64,000 bases of DNA from Parabacteroides merdae ATCC 43184 (GTDB lineage Bacteria > Bacteroidota > Bacteroidia > Bacteroidales > Tannerellaceae): positions 2,356,001 through 2,420,000 of the forward strand of contig NZ_CP102286.1 of NCBI RefSeq assembly GCF_025151215.1. Reading direction: 5' to 3'. This document shows positions 43,552-53,164 of this stretch, piece by piece; within the stretch, counting starts at the first letter, position 1, and each line of letters starts with the position of its first letter. The notes below the pieces were generated by a model. It saw only the letters and a program-made list of their open reading frames with translations, was not told where the DNA came from and did not search any database. A program made the translations under genes and the position numbers.

Positions 43552-43590
43552 GATATTAAATTAAAATTATGTGCTTGTATATTATGACAG

Positions 43591-43598
43591 CAAATATA
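43591..43598 (-). promoter_or_regulatory. -7 box of the isomerase gene
   Basis: CAAATATA on the plus strand reads TATATTTG on the minus strand, 40 bp upstream of the start codon. Confidence 0.55.
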
Positions 43599-43660
43599 AT
43601 CTTTTTTTAGTGTGCACGATAACATTTGGAAAGAAAATAGAATACTTTGCAATAATTAAT

Positions 43661-43822
43661 TCATATCGTCGCAAAGTCAACTCCCCCAACCGCTTCCTCC
43701 ATCTTTTCTCCGGCAGGAAGAGCCATTAAAACAGAACGCAAACTATCTGTCTCATTGTTTGCATTCAACAAGACAGTAGTTTGCGTCAATAACATAAGGC
43801 CAACCAGAAGAAATACTTCATC
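43661..43822 (-). pseudogene. Frameshifted N-terminal fragment of an exported protein
   Basis: From ATG 43822 one frame reads MKYFFWLALCY and then stops. An overlapping frame that opens at ATG 43795 reads LLTQTTVLLNANNETDSLRS followed by VLMALPAGEKMEEAVGG and stops at 43661. Joined by one frameshift they make a signal peptide plus the start of a mature protein. DSLRxVLxxLPxGE is a common opening of exported TPR sensor kinases and regulators in Bacteroidetes. No further coding sequence follows, so I read this as the stump of a lost gene. Confidence 0.45.
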
Positions 43823-43840
43823 TGGTTATATTTCTGAAAC

Positions 43841-46468
43841 CTACTTCTTCAAAGCCGCGATGCTTTCTTCGATAGACTTGATTTTACTTTCTGCATCGGC
43901 CTGTTTCTTACGTTCCATTTCAATGACTTTGGCCGGAGCCTTGCTTACAAAACTTTCGTTGCTTAACTTTTTCATGACAGAAGCCAGGAAGCCTTGCTGG
44001 TATTTCAGTTCATCCTGAAGCTTAGCCAGTTCCTCCTCCACGTTGATCATATTACCCAATGGGACAGCATATTCCGTCGTACGCACCAGGAAGGAAGCAG
44101 AACCGGCCGTTTTTTCTTCCGTACGGATGATAGACGACAAATTACACATTTTGGCAATTACGGCGTTGAAGTGATCGTTGTGTTCACCCAATACCTGCAA
44201 TTCCAATGCTTCCTTATTCGGTATATTTTTCTGAAGACGTATCGTACGCACTCCACCCACAATTTCTTTTGCAATTTCGAAATCTTCCAGATATAAGTTA
44301 TCAACAGGAGCAACCTCCGGTATCAGTGCGACCATCAAGCTCTCGCCTTCCTTACGCGGCTCCAACGCTTGCCACAACTCCTCTGTAATAAAGGGCATAA
44401 ACGGATGAAGCAGGCGAAGCAGGGCATCGAAGAAGCCAAGTGTCGATAAGTAAGTTGACTTATCAACAGGCTGTTGATAACCCGGCTTAACCATTTCTAA
44501 GTACCAAGAAGAGAACTCATCCCAAAAGAGTTTGTAAACAGCCATCATTGCTTCACTCAAGCGGTATTTGCCGAACAGATCGTCCATTTCAGCGATCGTC
44601 TTGTCCAGTTGCATCTTAAACCATTTGACAGCTGTGGCTGCCGCTTCGGGCTGTTCGATAGTTGAATCAACCGTCCATCCTTTAATCAGACGGAAAGCAT
44701 TCCATATCTTATTGTTAAAATTACGTCCCTGCTCGCACAACGCATCGTCAAAAGGAATGTCGTTTCCGGCAGGCGCCGCCATCATCAATCCCATACGCAC
44801 ACCGTCAGCACCGTATTGCTCGATAAGCTGCAGCGGGTCGGGAGAATTTCCCAATGACTTGGACATCTTACGACCCAGTTTGTCACGTACGATACCGGTA
44901 AAATAAACATTCTTGAACGGCATCTTACCCCGATATTCGTAACCGGCCATAATCATACGGGCTACCCAGAAGAAAATAATATCCGGTCCTGTCACCAAGT
45001 CGCTCGTCGGATAGTAGTAGTTAATCTCCTGGTTGTCCGGATCGTTGATACCATTAAACAGAGAGATCGGCCATAACCAGGAAGAGAACCAGGTATCCAG
45101 CACATCCTCGTCCTGACGTAGATCAGCCATCGTCAAAGAAGCGTTACCTGTCTTTTCTTTTGCTATTTCTAAAGCTTTCTCTGCCGTTTCGGCTACAACA
45201 TACCCCCCTTCGGGCAGGAAATAAGCCGGAATACGGTGTCCCCACCACAACTGACGGCTGATACACCAGTCCTTGATGTTTTCCATCCAATGACGATAGG
45301 TATTCTTAAACTTCGGAGGATAGAACTTGATGTCGTCCTTCATCACCGGTTCCAAAGCGATCTGTGCGAGGTGTTCCATCTTCAAGAACCATTGCATAGA
45401 CAACTTCGGTTCGATAGGCACATTGGTGCGTTCGGAGAAACCGACTTTATTTTCATAAGCTTCCACCTTTTCCATCAAGCCGGCAGCCTCCAGGTCTTTT
45501 TCGATCTGCTTACGAACATCGAAACGGTCCATACCGACATACAAACCGCCAGCCTCGCTGATCGTACCGTTATCATTGAATATATCGATAGAAGGCAAAT
45601 TATATTTTTCGCCCAACATATAGTCGTTCACATCGTGTGCCGGAGTTACCTTCAGACAACCTGTACCGAACTCGATATCCACATAATCGTCCTCGATCAC
45701 AGGAATCACACGGTTTACCAACGGAACAATCACTTTCTTCCCTTTCAACCAAGTGTTCTTCGGGTCGTTCGGATTGATACACATGGCCGTATCCCCCATG
45801 ATTGTTTCGGGACGGGTTGTTGCGACAATCGCATAACGGCCTTCCGGATCACCTTCCACCTTGTAGCGGAGGTAATACAGTTTGCTGTGCTCTTCCTTAT
45901 ATATAACCTCTTCGTCGGACAGGGCAGTCAGCGCTTTCGGATCCCAGTTCACCATACGGACACCACGATATATCAGTCCTTTATTATAGAGATCGACAAA
46001 AACCTTGATCACACTTTCGGAACGCAATTCGTCCATCGTGAAAGCCGTACGGTCCCAATCACAGGACGCCCCCAGCTTACGCAACTGCTTAAGGATGATG
46101 CCTCCGTGTTCTTCCTTCCATTCCCAAGCATGTTTCAAGAAATCTTCACGCGTCAGGTCAGTCTTCTTAATTCCCTGCTGTGCAAGGCGATTCACGACTT
46201 TCGCTTCGGTTGCAATGGAAGCATGGTCCGTTCCCGGCACCCAACAAGCGTTCTTCCCCTGCATACGGGCACGACGGATCAGAATATCCTGAATGGTATT
46301 GTTAAGCATGTGTCCCATATGAAGCACGCCTGTGACGTTTGGGGGCGGAATAACAATCGTATACGGCTCACGACCATCGGGTTTCGACTTGAAAAAGCCG
46401 TTATCCAACCAATACTGATACCACTTACCCTCTACTTCTGCGGGGTTGTACTTACTTGCAATTTCCAT
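43841..46468 (-). CDS. valS: Valyl-tRNA synthetase
   Basis: An 875-residue class I synthetase that charges tRNA-Val. The HIGH motif is HMGH at residues 50-53 in [14 protein letters not shown], and KMSKS lies in [14 protein letters not shown]. The editing domain (about 200-350) includes [13 protein letters not shown]. The C-terminal 80 residues form the typical coiled-coil tRNA-binding arm ([31 protein letters not shown]). Full length and unbroken. It is a single-gene unit with a promoter near 46535. Confidence 0.97.
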   Translation of the reverse strand: MEIASKYNPAEVEGKWYQYWLDNGFFKSKPDGREPYTIVIPPPNVTGVLHMGHMLNNTIQDILIRRARMQGKNACWVPGTDHASIATEAKVVNRLAQQGIKKTDLTREDFLKHAWEWKEEHGGIILKQLRKLGASCDWDRTAFTMDELRSESVIKVFVDLYNKGLIYRGVRMVNWDPKALTALSDEEVIYKEEHSKLYYLRYKVEGDPEGRYAIVATTRPETIMGDTAMCINPNDPKNTWLKGKKVIVPLVNRVIPVIEDDYVDIEFGTGCLKVTPAHDVNDYMLGEKYNLPSIDIFNDNGTISEAGGLYVGMDRFDVRKQIEKDLEAAGLMEKVEAYENKVGFSERTNVPIEPKLSMQWFLKMEHLAQIALEPVMKDDIKFYPPKFKNTYRHWMENIKDWCISRQLWWGHRIPAYFLPEGGYVVAETAEKALEIAKEKTGNASLTMADLRQDEDVLDTWFSSWLWPISLFNGINDPDNQEINYYYPTSDLVTGPDIIFFWVARMIMAGYEYRGKMPFKNVYFTGIVRDKLGRKMSKSLGNSPDPLQLIEQYGADGVRMGLMMAAPAGNDIPFDDALCEQGRNFNNKIWNAFRLIKGWTVDSTIEQPEAAATAVKWFKMQLDKTIAEMDDLFGKYRLSEAMMAVYKLFWDEFSSWYLEMVKPGYQQPVDKSTYLSTLGFFDALLRLLHPFMPFITEELWQALEPRKEGESLMVALIPEVAPVDNLYLEDFEIAKEIVGGVRTIRLQKNIPNKEALELQVLGEHNDHFNAVIAKMCNLSSIIRTEEKTAGSASFLVRTTEYAVPLGNMINVEEELAKLQDELKYQQGFLASVMKKLSNESFVSKAPAKVIEMERKKQADAESKIKSIEESIAALKK

Positions 46469-46531
46469 ATTGTTTCGTTATAATTATATCTATGTTCGGC
46501 ACAGACAAAAGAAGTCCGCTATTTTAAGATG

Positions 46532-46539
46532 CAAAAGTA
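46532..46539 (-). promoter_or_regulatory. -7 box of valS
   Basis: CAAAAGTA on the plus strand reads TACTTTTG on the minus strand, 64 bp upstream of the valS start. The gap from here to 46742 shows no gene or clear structure. Confidence 0.55.
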
Positions 46540-46742
46540 CAAAAATAATATAGATAAGCATATAAGAGCTAAATTTTATCAGGGCAGCTGCACCAAAATT
46601 CGGAACCACAGCAAAAAAGTATCCTCAAGCATGTAGATGAACTGACCTTTGAGATCTGAAATGTTCAACAGGGCAAGCATTACCTTGCTATGCATAAACT
46701 AGCTTTAACACATGACCTGCCCCGAAAGTGACGAAGAACCAA

Positions 46743-46857
46743 GTTTTCTGCAAATCCTCTATCACTCTATCACTACGAAGGTTGTAGCTATTAATATTCA
46801 AGTGTCAGAGGCAGTGATACAGGACGTTTTCTTCTATCACTCCTCTATCACTTCTGA
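46743..46857 (+). repeat. Left arm of a 115-bp inverted repeat around the IS insertion
   Basis: This block runs from GTTTTCTGCAAATCC through CTCTATCACTCTATCACTAC and GAAGGTTGTAGCTATTAATA to CTATCACTTCTGA. Its reverse complement is found at 48881-48999 with only a few mismatches and one added CTCCTTTATCA-type unit. It contains several short TATCACTC repeats. Open frames across it are by-products of the repeat. Confidence 0.85.
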
Positions 46858-47045
46858 GGCATGTCGTTTTTATCATACAATTGAGAACCAACATATTGTC
46901 TTCTATTACTTTTGAAAAAGCATATAAAATAATCGAATAAATAAATGTAAAAACGAATATAACAGGTATTAAATTGGCGGAATACGGTTCTTCATTCCAC
47001 AAAAGCTATCTCTTTTTTTAACAAAGACAAGCACATCATTCCGTA

Positions 47046-47128
47046 AACACCCCCATGCTGCCATCCTTTACACCCGGATGTACCGGCCCTCTACACCCGG
47101 GTGTAAAAGGGGGCAACATGGGGGTGTT
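47046..47128. repeat. Nested GC-rich palindrome
   Basis: AACACCCCCATG (47046-47057) pairs perfectly with CATGGGGGTGTT (47117-47128). Inside, CCTTTACACCCGG (47065-47077) pairs with CCGGGTGTAAAAGG (47097-47110) with one bulge. The whole makes a hairpin with arms of about 32 bp between the two arms of the larger inverted repeat and 120 bp from the IS end. Flanking sequence in 46858-47246 holds no gene. Confidence 0.75.
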
Positions 47129-47289
47129 CGGCAACTAAAGTACCATGCCGGACAATGAAAACCAACCGGTTTTACCTATTTTACAGCTTTTTTTGAATAA
47201 AATGATCGAGTGAGTTGCAGGGATGGGGAACAATGTTTCAGAAGTGTGTCTCGTCCTGAAATAGGTTGACTTCATAAAAGTCAACAAAG

Positions 47290-47718
47290 ATGAAAAAAGA
47301 GAAGTCATTGACTCGTCGCAAGGGTGAACCTTATCCTTTGGAGATTCGCCTAGCAGCTATAGGTGAATATCGCTTAGGAGTAAGCCGTAAAGAGATCGCC
47401 TTTAAATATTCCATAAGCGACCCTACGGTAATATCGCATTGGATTCGTAAATTTGAGGCAAAAAGACAATCATCAGTGTCAATAAAACCACTGAAACTCA
47501 AAAAGCGATCAATAAAAATGACAGAAAACGAATCGGATCTTTCCAAACGGATCAAAGAACTGGAACGCGCCCTCAAACAAAAAGAGTTGGAGTTAAAGGA
47601 TAAAGAGAAGGAACTGAAGCATGAGCAAGCTCATCGCCGTGCGATGGAAATCCTAATAGAACTAGCCAATGAACACTATAACATCGATATCCGAAAAAAC
47701 TCTGGCACCAAGCAGTGA
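47290..47718 (+). CDS. IS3-family transposase OrfA
   Basis: A 142-residue protein with an N-terminal helix-turn-helix (LEIRLAAIGEYRLGVSRKEI, DPTVISHWIRKFEAK) that recognises the element ends, followed by a leucine-zipper-like coiled coil (SKRIKELERALKQKELELKD). In IS3 elements OrfA alone binds DNA and regulates, while the frameshifted OrfAB fusion is the active transposase. Its last codons contain the slippery site at 47694. The stop codon overlaps the GTG of orfB. Confidence 0.93.
   Translation: MKKEKSLTRRKGEPYPLEIRLAAIGEYRLGVSRKEIAFKYSISDPTVISHWIRKFEAKRQSSVSIKPLKLKKRSIKMTENESDLSKRIKELERALKQKELELKDKEKELKHEQAHRRAMEILIELANEHYNIDIRKNSGTKQ
47694..47700 (+). other. Candidate programmed -1 frameshift site
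   Basis: A AAA AAC lies in the orfA frame (CGA AAA AAC), a canonical slippery heptamer. A -1 slip continues as RKKLWHQAVKRLHD straight into the orfB frame, which is the -1 frame of orfA. This would make the OrfAB fusion of IS3-family elements. Confidence 0.8.
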
Positions 47719-48623
47719 AAAGGCTTCATGACAATCAGCCGGAAATAAGTATCCCTGATTGTTGTTCGTTGTTTGGGTATAGCAAGCAAGCCTATTATAA
47801 GAGAGAAAAACAGTTACAATCGGAATTGTTGTGTGAGGAAATAATCCTTAAAATGGTAAACAGCCTGCGTCAGGACCAACCGGTTTTAGGTGGTCGTAAG
47901 TTGTATCATATCCTAAAAACCAAGATACATCCTGATTTGGATATAGGGCGCGATAAGTTTTTTGACTTGCTACGCGACAATGGTTTGTTGATCAGACATT
48001 CCAGGGTTTATCGGCCGGTAACAACTCTGTCATGGAACCGTTTTCATAAGTATCCAAATCTGATAAAAGATTATGATCCGCTATCAGCCAATCAGTTATA
48101 TGTAGCTGATATCACTTATGTCCGCAATGTCGAAGGGAGATTCTATTATTTGAGTTTGCTCACAGATGCATACTCCCGTAAGATTGTCGGTTGGGCCCTG
48201 GAGGATTCCCTGGAGATGTCCGGTCCGATAAAAGCGTTGAATATGGCCTTGGAAACACTTCCCCCGGGAAGCGATCTGATCCATCATTCGGATAGAGGAG
48301 TACAATATTGTAGCAAAGATTATATCTCAATTTTACAAGGCATTAAATGTCGTATAAGTATGACAGAAAACGGAGATCCCAGAGAGAATGCAATAGCTGA
48401 ACGTGTCAATGGAATATTAAAAGAAGAATGGTTGAATAAAGAAATGATAACAACGCTCGGCCAGGCTCGGGATATAGTGAGGAAAGTGATCGATATTTAT
48501 AACACCCGGCGCCCTCACAGTAGTGTGGAAATGTTGACACCTGAAGAGGCGCATGCGAAGAAGGGGCCTTTAAAAAGAAAATGGAAAACTATTTATAAAC
48601 GTAAACAAGCTATTCTTTTATGA
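47715..48623 (+). CDS. IS3-family transposase OrfB (DDE integrase domain)
   Basis: A 302-residue catalytic part. The N-terminal HTH_21-like section includes VLGGRKLYHILKTKIHPDL. The retroviral-type core has the DDE triad: Asp in YVADITYVRN, Asp in IHHSDRGVQYCS, and Glu in ENAIAERVNGILKEEW. The first codon in isolation is GTG at 47715, but the physiological product is most likely the frameshift fusion with OrfA. The C-terminus YNTRRPHSSVEMLTPEEAH is typical. Confidence 0.95.
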   Translation: MKRLHDNQPEISIPDCCSLFGYSKQAYYKREKQLQSELLCEEIILKMVNSLRQDQPVLGGRKLYHILKTKIHPDLDIGRDKFFDLLRDNGLLIRHSRVYRPVTTLSWNRFHKYPNLIKDYDPLSANQLYVADITYVRNVEGRFYYLSLLTDAYSRKIVGWALEDSLEMSGPIKALNMALETLPPGSDLIHHSDRGVQYCSKDYISILQGIKCRISMTENGDPRENAIAERVNGILKEEWLNKEMITTLGQARDIVRKVIDIYNTRRPHSSVEMLTPEEAHAKKGPLKRKWKTIYKRKQAILL

Positions 48624-48629
48624 ACAGGA

Positions 48630-48850
48630 TCAAACTGATATATTTGCAACAAAATAGAACAGAGACCGGAAACGCTCGTCGGGACAGGTGGCCCTGCCCC
48701 TTGCCGCTTGGGCGCTCCCCGGCCGATGAGTTTGGCTGTGAAAAGCCCCCTGTCCTGTAGTGAAACAGGATAAGGTAACTTATTTTAGGATTAAGAAAGG
48801 ATTGTCTGTTTTTTTACATTTATAGACAACCTATAACAGGATTTTTTTAA
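48630..48850. other. Non-coding, partly GC-rich structured tail of the IS element
   Basis: Between orfB and the right terminal repeat is about 250 bp without a gene. The block 48662-48760 is much richer in G+C than the transposase genes. GGACAGG (48682-48688) can pair with CCTGTCC (48749-48755), but CCTGT at 48754-48758 can instead pair with ACAGG at 48765-48769, so the two folds compete. A second hairpin, TTGTCT with AGACAA, lies at about 48802-48829. A small RNA or a regulatory leader is possible; I cannot assign a family. Confidence 0.45.
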
Positions 48851-48880
48851 TACACAGTCAACCAAAATCAGGACGAGACA

Positions 48881-48999
48881 GTGATAGAGGAGTGATAAAG
48901 GAGTGATAGAGGAAAACGTCCTGTATCACTCCTCTAACGCTTGAATATTAATAGCTACAACCTTCGTAGTGATAGAGTGATAGAGGATTTGCAGAAAAC
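48881..48999 (-). repeat. Right arm of the inverted repeat, split by the IS
   Basis: Reverse complement of 46743-46857: GTTTTCTGCAAATCC at 48999 reading left to CTCCTCTATCAC at 48881. The last bases of this copy (ATCACTTCTGA) continue on the far side of the IS, at 47236-47246, so the IS inserted within this arm. The gap 49000-49105 beyond it shows no gene. Confidence 0.85.
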
Positions 49000-49105
49000 G
49001 TCAATCAAAAGTCTTTGTTAAGGACATAGTCTTTTGCAAATAGCAGCAAAGTAAAATCGGCAGGCAAGAAAGGAAGCGAAAATACATGGTAACCGTATCA
49101 AATAA

Positions 49106-51706
49106 TCACTGCCGGAAAACTCCGATTTTTCCATCTTCCGTCAGAGTTTCAACCGTAATCCGGGGATATTTACAACGACTGTTGTTGTAAAAACGAATAT
49201 AAGCCTTTCCCTGTTCATCCGTTGACAATGCCGGATTCCAATAAAGGGTACGACGATAATCATTTTCTTTCGGCAATACGCGATAATCGGGCTGATAGAA
49301 GTCTTTCACTTCACTATATCCTTCCAGCCAGGTTTTGCGTACGCCTTTTCCACCTTTCACAGAGATCTGATCTTCCGGATAAGTTTCGATCAAGACAACA
49401 CACCGATATAATTTATCGATATTAATCGGTGTAAAACGCGGATCGGCATACCGGCAGATCGTTCCAAAGTCTTCACTGATATAAACGGATTTAATCGCCT
49501 CTAAAGGAAGTAAGCGGTACTTATTATAATCCATTTCATTGTGGTAGGTACGTTCGTAATTGATCGCAAAAAGGACCATCCGCCCTTTATAAAAAAGATA
49601 TTCCTGCCCGCCTGGACTATGCTCCCGATAGAACTCAGAATTCATATTAATCATCAGTTCATGAATATCATCGCCGATAAAACCATTACGGTCCTGAATA
49701 TCGTCCATTTCGGAAGCGACATCATAATAAGCGATCGACTTGGTCCGGGTTTTATAAACTTCGGCAGCTTTATCTAGTTTCTTGGCCTTAACCACCACTT
49801 CATCGATCCGATGAATCTTTTCGTCCATTCCCAGTTTTCGCAGAGAATCTTCATACGCCTTGAATAATTGCTCCATGTTTTCTTGCATAAATACCGTATC
49901 ATTCAGCTGTGTATCGGGCAAAGAGACCTTTTCATCGCCTGAAATATGCACCTGCAATTCTGCCATTGGATATCTCCGAGGCTCCGGATGAAACACCCGG
50001 TCCAGAACAATCCGATGATCTTTCTTCTTCCCCTTTTCGGAAACAGATAGAATCAGATTCCATTTTCCTTCCACCTGAGAAATAAAAGAAAACCGTCCTG
50101 AACTATCCGTAGTAAAAACATCGAAGCAGGATGTATTCTGATCCGTCGGATTGTCTTCCTCGCCTCGCTTCGTCAGAAAAGAAGTTACTTGCACATCCGG
50201 ACGCGGCTTACTACGAACCATTGAAACTACCTGGCCGTGCAGTTCGATTCCCTGCTCCGGCAGATACTTCAGTTCAAAAGGTTCCACACCGGCCCAATGC
50301 TTCCATTCATAACGCCTCCAGCCTTGCACCATCAACAATTCATCCAAAGCCCGACGATGCAACGTATCATCCGACTCAAAATACCAGGAAGGACGGCGTA
50401 CATACCCTTTGATTTCCGACATCAGCAACAGATCCGTCAACATCGAATGCCTGCTTTCCACTTCTTCCCGGCCATCCCGGACCGACACCGACAAGAGCGT
50501 TTGTGCCGGCTGTCCTTGCGGATCATTCACTTCGAAAGAAATACCTATTGAATCATACGGAAGATACTGTTCTTTATCCGTCCGAACAGCCAACGACAAG
50601 GTATCCGGCTTTCCAACAAAAACCAACCGGTCAGCCAAAACCTGTCCGGCTTTATCAAACAAGACCAGTTGAGACACACCCACCGGTAAATTCTTCTTAT
50701 CCAGTCGAAAAGAGAAGGGCTGATTCCTCTTGACCGTCAGCATACAGAAATTATATAATTTACCTCGGCTCATAACCGCTACTCCCAATACCTGAGCCGC
50801 CGTAAAACGATTCTTCTGTACCGTAATAGCCAAACTATCCGGGATACTTAGATTGTCAACCGAAAAAGCGAATCCCTGTTCCTCTGCTTCCGGTAAAGAA
50901 AAGCGATATTTCTTGTCTCGCCAAACAACTTCCGCCTTTACTTCTTCCGTATCAGCTACATAGGTAAAAACACCTTTTCCTTCGTGACTTGTCCGGAATG
51001 TCGAAACGACCTCTTTTTCCTTATTCAGGATACAACCGGAGACATCCACCGGATTACCGAAAGCATCGGTCGCTTCAAAGGCAACCCGCACCGGGACATC
51101 GCGAATCAACGTTCCGCCCTCAGGATAAAAGCGGAGATTCAGTTTCTTTTCTTTCCTGGTCTTTTCCCTTTTCTGCGGATACTTTCCCGGATGTCGGCAA
51201 ATTTCTTTTTGGGTATAATCGCCTTCTGAATCCGGTTTGTCGAACACCGGGAAAATACGTGAGAAGACTGTTGCCTCTCCAAAGTTCAACATATATTTGG
51301 TATAAGCACGTACCTCATAAAAACCGGAATAGAAAGGTAAGTGCGTCAACGTAAAATTCCCCTGGCAACGACCGTTGCGGATTGGTAAAATCTGCCTGGA
51401 GACAATCTCACCTCCAGGATTCAGTAATTCCACATACAACGTCTTGCTCCACGCTGTAGGCCGATTGAATTCGGAAGTCACGACATAACACTGAAACCAA
51501 ATCTGATCGCCCTGATAATAGCTGGTATTATCAAAATGCAGATATACCTTTTCCTGAGGCAAAGCCTTTCCAAACTGTTCTAAGGCAGAGACAAAACCCT
51601 GTAAGCGGACAGCAATACTGTCCGGAATCGGATATGCGTAAACCGAAACAAACCAGAGAAAGCCCAGCAATCCGATACCTCGTCTTATAAACTTACGTAA
51701 AGACAT
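49106..51706 (-). CDS. Exported MG2-like protein with a TonB-plug-like C-terminal region
   Basis: An 866-residue exported protein with a signal peptide (about residues 1-26). The N-terminal part resembles a macroglobulin MG2 domain (EKVYLHFDNTSYYQGDQIWF, YSGFYEVRAYTKYML). Several beta-sandwich repeats follow, with DSIGISFEVNDPQGQPAQ at about residue 385. Near residue 640 RIDEVVVKAKKLDKAAEVY resembles a TonB-box/plug start, and AIKSVYISEDFG follows. The end, GKAYIRFYNNSRCKYPRITV, is typical of this Bacteroidales family. Function is unknown; surface display or proteinase interaction are guesses. It lies 6 bp behind the thioredoxin-like lipoprotein gene in one operon. Confidence 0.72.
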   Translation of the reverse strand: MSLRKFIRRGIGLLGFLWFVSVYAYPIPDSIAVRLQGFVSALEQFGKALPQEKVYLHFDNTSYYQGDQIWFQCYVVTSEFNRPTAWSKTLYVELLNPGGEIVSRQILPIRNGRCQGNFTLTHLPFYSGFYEVRAYTKYMLNFGEATVFSRIFPVFDKPDSEGDYTQKEICRHPGKYPQKREKTRKEKKLNLRFYPEGGTLIRDVPVRVAFEATDAFGNPVDVSGCILNKEKEVVSTFRTSHEGKGVFTYVADTEEVKAEVVWRDKKYRFSLPEAEEQGFAFSVDNLSIPDSLAITVQKNRFTAAQVLGVAVMSRGKLYNFCMLTVKRNQPFSFRLDKKNLPVGVSQLVLFDKAGQVLADRLVFVGKPDTLSLAVRTDKEQYLPYDSIGISFEVNDPQGQPAQTLLSVSVRDGREEVESRHSMLTDLLLMSEIKGYVRRPSWYFESDDTLHRRALDELLMVQGWRRYEWKHWAGVEPFELKYLPEQGIELHGQVVSMVRSKPRPDVQVTSFLTKRGEEDNPTDQNTSCFDVFTTDSSGRFSFISQVEGKWNLILSVSEKGKKKDHRIVLDRVFHPEPRRYPMAELQVHISGDEKVSLPDTQLNDTVFMQENMEQLFKAYEDSLRKLGMDEKIHRIDEVVVKAKKLDKAAEVYKTRTKSIAYYDVASEMDDIQDRNGFIGDDIHELMINMNSEFYREHSPGGQEYLFYKGRMVLFAINYERTYHNEMDYNKYRLLPLEAIKSVYISEDFGTICRYADPRFTPINIDKLYRCVVLIETYPEDQISVKGGKGVRKTWLEGYSEVKDFYQPDYRVLPKENDYRRTLYWNPALSTDEQGKAYIRFYNNSRCKYPRITVETLTEDGKIGVFRQ

Positions 51707-51712
51707 CGTCGT

Positions 51713-53164
51713 TTATTTAATCGCTTCTTCCAATTGTTTCTTCAGTTCTTCCATCTTCTCCGACGAAGCCGCTACTTTCTGACGTATCTTTCCATCTTTA
51801 CCAATGATTACGCAATGTGGAATATACAAGGCTCCATTCGAACCAAACGTATCATAAATTTCCTGCTTGAAAGCCTCTTGAATGCGAATATGTTCCCCTT
51901 TCAGGTCATAATGAGCAGCCATCTTCTTCCATTTCTCTTCAGCTTCCGGATTATCAATCGAGAGATACAGCAAAACAATATCTTTTTCCTGAGCATATTC
52001 CTGCAACGGCTTTACAAAAGCAAAGGAATCACGGCAAGGACCACACCACGTTGCCCAAATGTCCATAAAGATAACTTTCCCTTTATACGGTGCGATAATA
52101 TCCTGGAAAGTTTTCGCTTGTGAGACATCCGGGAAATGAAGATCTTCCGGAATCCGGGTGTGGTTAAACGCCCGGTTCTTTTCCATTGCTTCCTGCACCA
52201 GCGGTTGCCAGGAAGTTTCCGGATATAATTGCAGGAAACGTTCGGCATAAACCGGCATCTTCGGATCGTTCATCTGCCTTTCCTGATCTTCCAGGAAAAG
52301 CTGGGCCATGGCTGCCTCTTGTGCCTTGCCCTGTAAACGATGTTCAAAACCGTAATACATCAAACCGATACCTTTTTCTACACCTTCCGGAATAGATTCC
52401 TGACGCATATAATATCGGATACCAATTTCATTGGAGACCACATCATAAAAGGCCGGACTGAAAGTACTGTTCGGATTATCCGGGATACAAAAGGCCGTCA
52501 TCTGATCCAACTCGACAAACCAATTCTGCCTTGTCGCTTCCGATGCCTGATAAAATGCACCCATCGTCTGGTTCTGAAAAGCCAGCAACAACTGCATCCG
52601 TATATCTTGCCGGGCTTTTTCCTGTAAGTCTTCATCCAAACCCGTCAATTGCGATTCCAGAGAGACTGCATCATCTTTCAGTTTTTGGGCTACAGATGTT
52701 GCTACAGTATCTTTAGCAATCTGCCAACGGTCGCCACGGCGGGCACGCAAATCCCAAACAGCGGCATTCAGTCGATTGAGCAATCGGGAAACGGCTACTG
52801 CCTTCTCATCCACTCCCCGGATAGTCAAAGGTTTTTGAGCCGTTGCATCTACATCCAATTGTATTTTTCCTCCTTTCGATATAACCGAACCCAATACCGC
52901 TTTTCCATACAAAATGAAATTCACCCGTTCATAATCTTCAACCGGTAACGTCAATGTAAATGTACTATCGCTTTGGATTTGTAACGTATCGATCGTTTTC
53001 GTATTCATCATGCCTGCGATAGATTGCTGGTAAACGATCATTCCACCGTTCAAGTTCCGCACGGTTCCGGTGATTTGGATTTCTTTCTGATCCGAACAAG
53101 ACAATAGGGCTGTTCCTAAAAGAAGAACACAAACGGACTTCGGCATTTTTCTACTCCAATTCAT
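51713..53164 (-). CDS. TlpA/thioredoxin-family lipoprotein
   Basis: A 483-residue lipoprotein (lipobox LLSC). Residues about 28-120 form a DUF4369-like beta domain (ITGTVRNLNGGMIVYQQSI). A helical middle section follows. The C-terminal 150 residues are a TlpA-type thioredoxin fold with the redox pair Cys374-Gly-Pro-Cys377 in DIWATWCGPCRDSF and the cis-Pro region near YIPHCVIIGKDGKI. It probably reduces or shuffles disulfides of exported proteins. A start six codons later (MPKSVC) would give a more usual signal peptide. The MG2-like gene follows after 6 bp and may encode its client. Confidence 0.85.
   Translation of the reverse strand: MNWSRKMPKSVCVLLLGTALLSCSDQKEIQITGTVRNLNGGMIVYQQSIAGMMNTKTIDTLQIQSDSTFTLTLPVEDYERVNFILYGKAVLGSVISKGGKIQLDVDATAQKPLTIRGVDEKAVAVSRLLNRLNAAVWDLRARRGDRWQIAKDTVATSVAQKLKDDAVSLESQLTGLDEDLQEKARQDIRMQLLLAFQNQTMGAFYQASEATRQNWFVELDQMTAFCIPDNPNSTFSPAFYDVVSNEIGIRYYMRQESIPEGVEKGIGLMYYGFEHRLQGKAQEAAMAQLFLEDQERQMNDPKMPVYAERFLQLYPETSWQPLVQEAMEKNRAFNHTRIPEDLHFPDVSQAKTFQDIIAPYKGKVIFMDIWATWCGPCRDSFAFVKPLQEYAQEKDIVLLYLSIDNPEAEEKWKKMAAHYDLKGEHIRIQEAFKQEIYDTFGSNGALYIPHCVIIGKDGKIRQKVAASSEKMEELKKQLEEAIK

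Larger units (their letters stand above)
47247..48880 (+). mobile_element. IS3-family insertion sequence, apparently intact
   Basis: A 1634-bp element bounded by terminal inverted repeats: TGTCTCGTCCTGA...GGTTGAC on the left (47247-47270) and GTCAACC...TCAGGACGAGACA on the right (48858-48880). A 3-bp target duplication GTG lies at 47244-47246 and 48881-48883. It contains overlapping orfA and orfB with a slippery site and a 250-bp non-coding tail that includes a GC-rich structured block. Ends, duplication and both frames are intact, so the element could be active. It has landed inside the outer end of a pre-existing repeat copy. Confidence 0.93.

Noticed and set aside
45236..46483. 415-codon plus-strand frame opposite valS
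   Set aside because: Antisense to conserved synthetase sequence including the HIGH region; chance frame.
46712..46915. 67-codon frame before the IS element
   Set aside because: It spans the left repeat arm, and the inverted copy at 48881 does not keep it open as a conserved protein.
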